From the NCBI GenBank assembly GCA_031282945.1, contig JAITCX010000117.1:1-6002 (forward strand): a stretch of DNA of 6,002 bases, read 5' to 3'. Under the pieces are notes generated by a model. The model did not search any database and was not told the origin of the DNA. It was given only the letters and a program-made list of their open reading frames with translations. The DNA is from Elusimicrobiota bacterium (GTDB lineage Bacteria > Elusimicrobiota > Endomicrobiia > Endomicrobiales > Endomicrobiaceae). This document shows, piece by piece, positions 5,043 to 6,002 of the stretch. The stretch's first letter is position 1. Each line of letters starts with the position of its first letter. The position numbers and the translations under genes were made by a program.

Positions 5043-5296
5043 TTGAGCGTGGAAAAAGAAAGTTTAGCGTAGGAATTGTAGTAAGCGATAAATGCGACAA
5101 GACGAGGCAAGTTTCGGTTGACAGAGTTTATAGGCATAAACTCTATGGAAAAGTTTTGCGCACCAAGAGAAAATTTGCTGTTCATGACGAACAAAATATT
5201 TCTAAGTTGGGCGATACAGTTAAAATTATGGAATCCAGACCAATGTCTAAAACAAAAAAATGGATATTGGCTGAAGTAATCCAAAAAGTTCAATAA
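5039..5296 (+). CDS. rpsQ: 30S ribosomal protein S17
   Basis: S17 is an OB-fold primary binder of the 5' domain of 16S rRNA and is needed early in 30S assembly. The product is 85 aa, the typical size. Motifs are KFSVGIVVSDKCDKTRQVSV (8-27), RHKLYGKVLRTKRKFAVHDE (32-51), LGDTVKIMESRP (57-68) and the signature RPMSKTKKW (67-75). Cys19 takes the place of the common Met in SDKMDKT. The start overlaps the rpmC stop as ATGA, with AGAGGA (5026-5031) 7 nt upstream inside rpmC, which suggests translational coupling. It is the last gene of the S10 set. A 32-nt spacer with a small inverted repeat follows. Confidence 0.98.
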   Translation: MIERGKRKFSVGIVVSDKCDKTRQVSVDRVYRHKLYGKVLRTKRKFAVHDEQNISKLGDTVKIMESRPMSKTKKWILAEVIQKVQ

Positions 5297-5298
5297 AT

Positions 5299-5310
5299 CG
5301 GACAAGTCCG
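5299..5310 (+). promoter_or_regulatory. Short inverted repeat in the rpsQ-rplN spacer
   Basis: CGGAC AA GTCCG is a perfect 5-nt inverted repeat. As RNA it would more likely form a 4-bp stem with a CAAG tetraloop. It stands at the S10/spc boundary, 5 nt before the rplN Shine-Dalgarno. No T-run follows, so termination is unlikely. Confidence 0.35.
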
Positions 5311-5328
5311 TCAAAAGAGGTTATAAAA

Positions 5329-5697
5329 ATGATTCAGGAAAGGTCAATTTTAAATGTTGCAGATAATTCGGGGGCGCGCAGAATTCGCTGCTTTAGAGTG
5401 ACAAAAGGCTATAAAAGACGTTATGCAAGCATTGGAGATGTGATTCATGCTTCTGTGCAGGATGCAATTCCGCATAGCAATATTAAAAAAGGCGATGTAA
5501 TAAAAGCTGTGATAGTTAGAACGGTCAAAGAAATAAGGCGCAAAGACGGCACATACATCAAATTTGACGACAATGCCGCAGTTATAATAAACGATGAAGG
5601 CGAACCAAAAGGGACGCGTATTTTTGGGCCTGTGGCAAGAGAATTAAGAGAAAATAATTACCTTAAAATAATTTCATTGGCGCCGGAAGTTATTTAA
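5329..5697 (+). CDS. rplN: 50S ribosomal protein L14
   Basis: L14 sits on the intersubunit face of the 50S subunit, forms bridges to 16S rRNA and is the target of the silencing factor RsfS. The product is 122 aa, exactly the standard bacterial length. Motifs are ILNVADNSGARRIRC (7-21), IKKGDVIKAVIVRT (52-65), RRKDGTYIKFDDNAAVIIN (70-88), EPKGTRIFGPVAREL (92-106) and KIISLAPEV (113-121). Conservation is very high and nothing looks unusual. The start is ATG with AGAGG at 5316-5320, 8 nt upstream. This is the first gene of the spc set, but only 32 nt separate it from rpsQ and no -35/-10 pair is visible, so it is probably read through from the S10 genes. Confidence 0.99.
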   Translation: MIQERSILNVADNSGARRIRCFRVTKGYKRRYASIGDVIHASVQDAIPHSNIKKGDVIKAVIVRTVKEIRRKDGTYIKFDDNAAVIINDEGEPKGTRIFGPVARELRENNYLKIISLAPEVI

Positions 5698-5698
5698 C

Positions 5699-5714
5699 TT
5701 TTGCCGCTGCAAAA
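5699..5714 (+). promoter_or_regulatory. Hairpin in the rplN-rplX spacer, near-copy of the one before rplD
   Basis: TTTTGC (5699-5704), loop CGCT, GCAAAA (5709-5714): a perfect 6-bp stem starting one base after the rplN stop codon. It shares the 11-nt string AACTTTTGCCG (5696-5706) with 1212-1222, and the same GCAAAA closing arm. It lies 11 nt before the rplX Shine-Dalgarno. The function is unknown. Confidence 0.45.
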
Positions 5715-5736
5715 AATAATATTAAAGGACATAAAA

Positions 5737-6002
5737 ATGCTCGGTATTAAGAAAAAAGACAAAGTTATAGTTTTATCAGGTAAAGATAAAAATAAAAAAG
5801 GCGAAGTATTGGATGTATTTCCAGAAAAGAACAAAGTTATTGTTGCAAAAGTTAACTTTGTAAAAAGGCATACAAAACCAACGCAGCGCGATGCTGGCGG
5901 AATAAAAGAAAAAGAAGCTCCAATTGCTGTTAGCAAAGTTATGTTGATTTGCCCAAAATGCAATCAGGCCGCACGTTTTAAATTTGACAGATTGTCTGAT
6001 GG
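5737..6002 (+). CDS. rplX: 50S ribosomal protein L24, N-terminal part (3' end outside window)
   Basis: L24 starts 50S assembly by binding the 5' end of 23S rRNA, and it lies near the tunnel exit. The first 88 codons are present and the frame runs off the window edge. The KOW motif is clear: KKDKVIVLSGKDKNKKGEV (6-24). It is followed by NFVKRHTKPTQ (40-50), GGIKEKEAPI (54-63) and VMLICPKC (68-75). The CPKC pair also occurs in L24 of several other phyla; no second cysteine pair is visible in this part, so zinc binding should not be assumed. The start is ATG with AGGA at 5726-5729, 7 nt upstream. The 39-nt spacer before it holds a hairpin resembling the one before rplD. Confidence 0.97.
   Translation, partial: MLGIKKKDKVIVLSGKDKNKKGEVLDVFPEKNKVIVAKVNFVKRHTKPTQRDAGGIKEKEAPIAVSKVMLICPKCNQAARFKFDRLSD

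Noticed and set aside
4937..5314. A 125-codon open frame on the - strand opposite rpmC and rpsQ
   Set aside because: Antisense to conserved genes, with low-complexity Phe/Asn/Leu-rich content expected from complementing Lys/Arg-rich coding sequence.
5694..5963. An 89-codon open frame on the - strand opposite rplX
   Set aside because: Antisense shadow of L24. Its hydrophobic, membrane-like look comes from complementing Lys codons as Phe.
5736..6002. A zinc-binding L24 based on CPKC
   Set aside because: Only one Cys pair is visible, the gene is cut by the window edge, and CPKC occurs in ordinary L24 proteins, so a metal site cannot be supported.
1..6002. Accessory system, mobile element or novel cassette within the locus
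   Set aside because: All reading frames between the first and last base are accounted for by the canonical tuf-S10-spc gene order, with spacers of 45 nt or less.

Overview
This window is a bacterial ribosomal-protein locus: the end of the str operon, the whole S10 operon and the start of the spc operon, all on the + strand. The order is tuf (3' end only), rpsJ, rplC, rplD, rplW, rplB, rpsS, rplV, rpsC, rplP, rpmC, rpsQ, rplN, rplX (5' part only). This is the canonical bacterial order, with no gene lost, inserted or rearranged. Every product was identified from family motifs read in the translation.

The DNA is moderately AT-rich. It makes heavy use of AGA for Arg and ATA for Ile, and most genes have clear purine-rich Shine-Dalgarno sites 5-11 nt before ATG. 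The proteins are plainly bacterial. Several variant motifs (L3 THGQSDR, L2 SKGNNQPRSPWNQPAKGF, S19 KTWARACVI, L22 PGPQGRA) differ from the Proteobacteria and Bacillus forms. My best guess is a deep-branching, host- or sediment-associated Gram-negative lineage such as Elusimicrobiota/Endomicrobia. That is recall-based inference, and a phylogeny of the concatenated proteins should decide it.

Layout: 1-147 is the EF-Tu C-terminus. 169-5296 holds the eleven S10-operon genes with spacers of 6-45 nt and one ATGA overlap (rpmC/rpsQ). 5329-6002 holds rplN and the start of rplX. No spacer is long enough for a leader of E. coli S10 type, and I see no convincing promoter or terminator, so the set is probably read through from upstream of tuf. 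There are no mobile elements, tRNAs, CRISPR arrays or gene-free stretches.

The genes work together in ribosome assembly. L3, L4, L22, L23, L24 and L29 bind 23S rRNA and build the core and exit tunnel. L2, L14 and L16 shape the peptidyl-transferase and intersubunit regions. S3, S10, S17 and S19 belong to the 30S subunit, and EF-Tu feeds it aminoacyl-tRNA. I found no previously undescribed system. The points worth a second look are a near-duplicated hairpin in the two longest spacers, a PGP-repeat variant of the L22 tunnel loop with a strong inverted repeat in its codons, and altered functional loops in S10 and L3.
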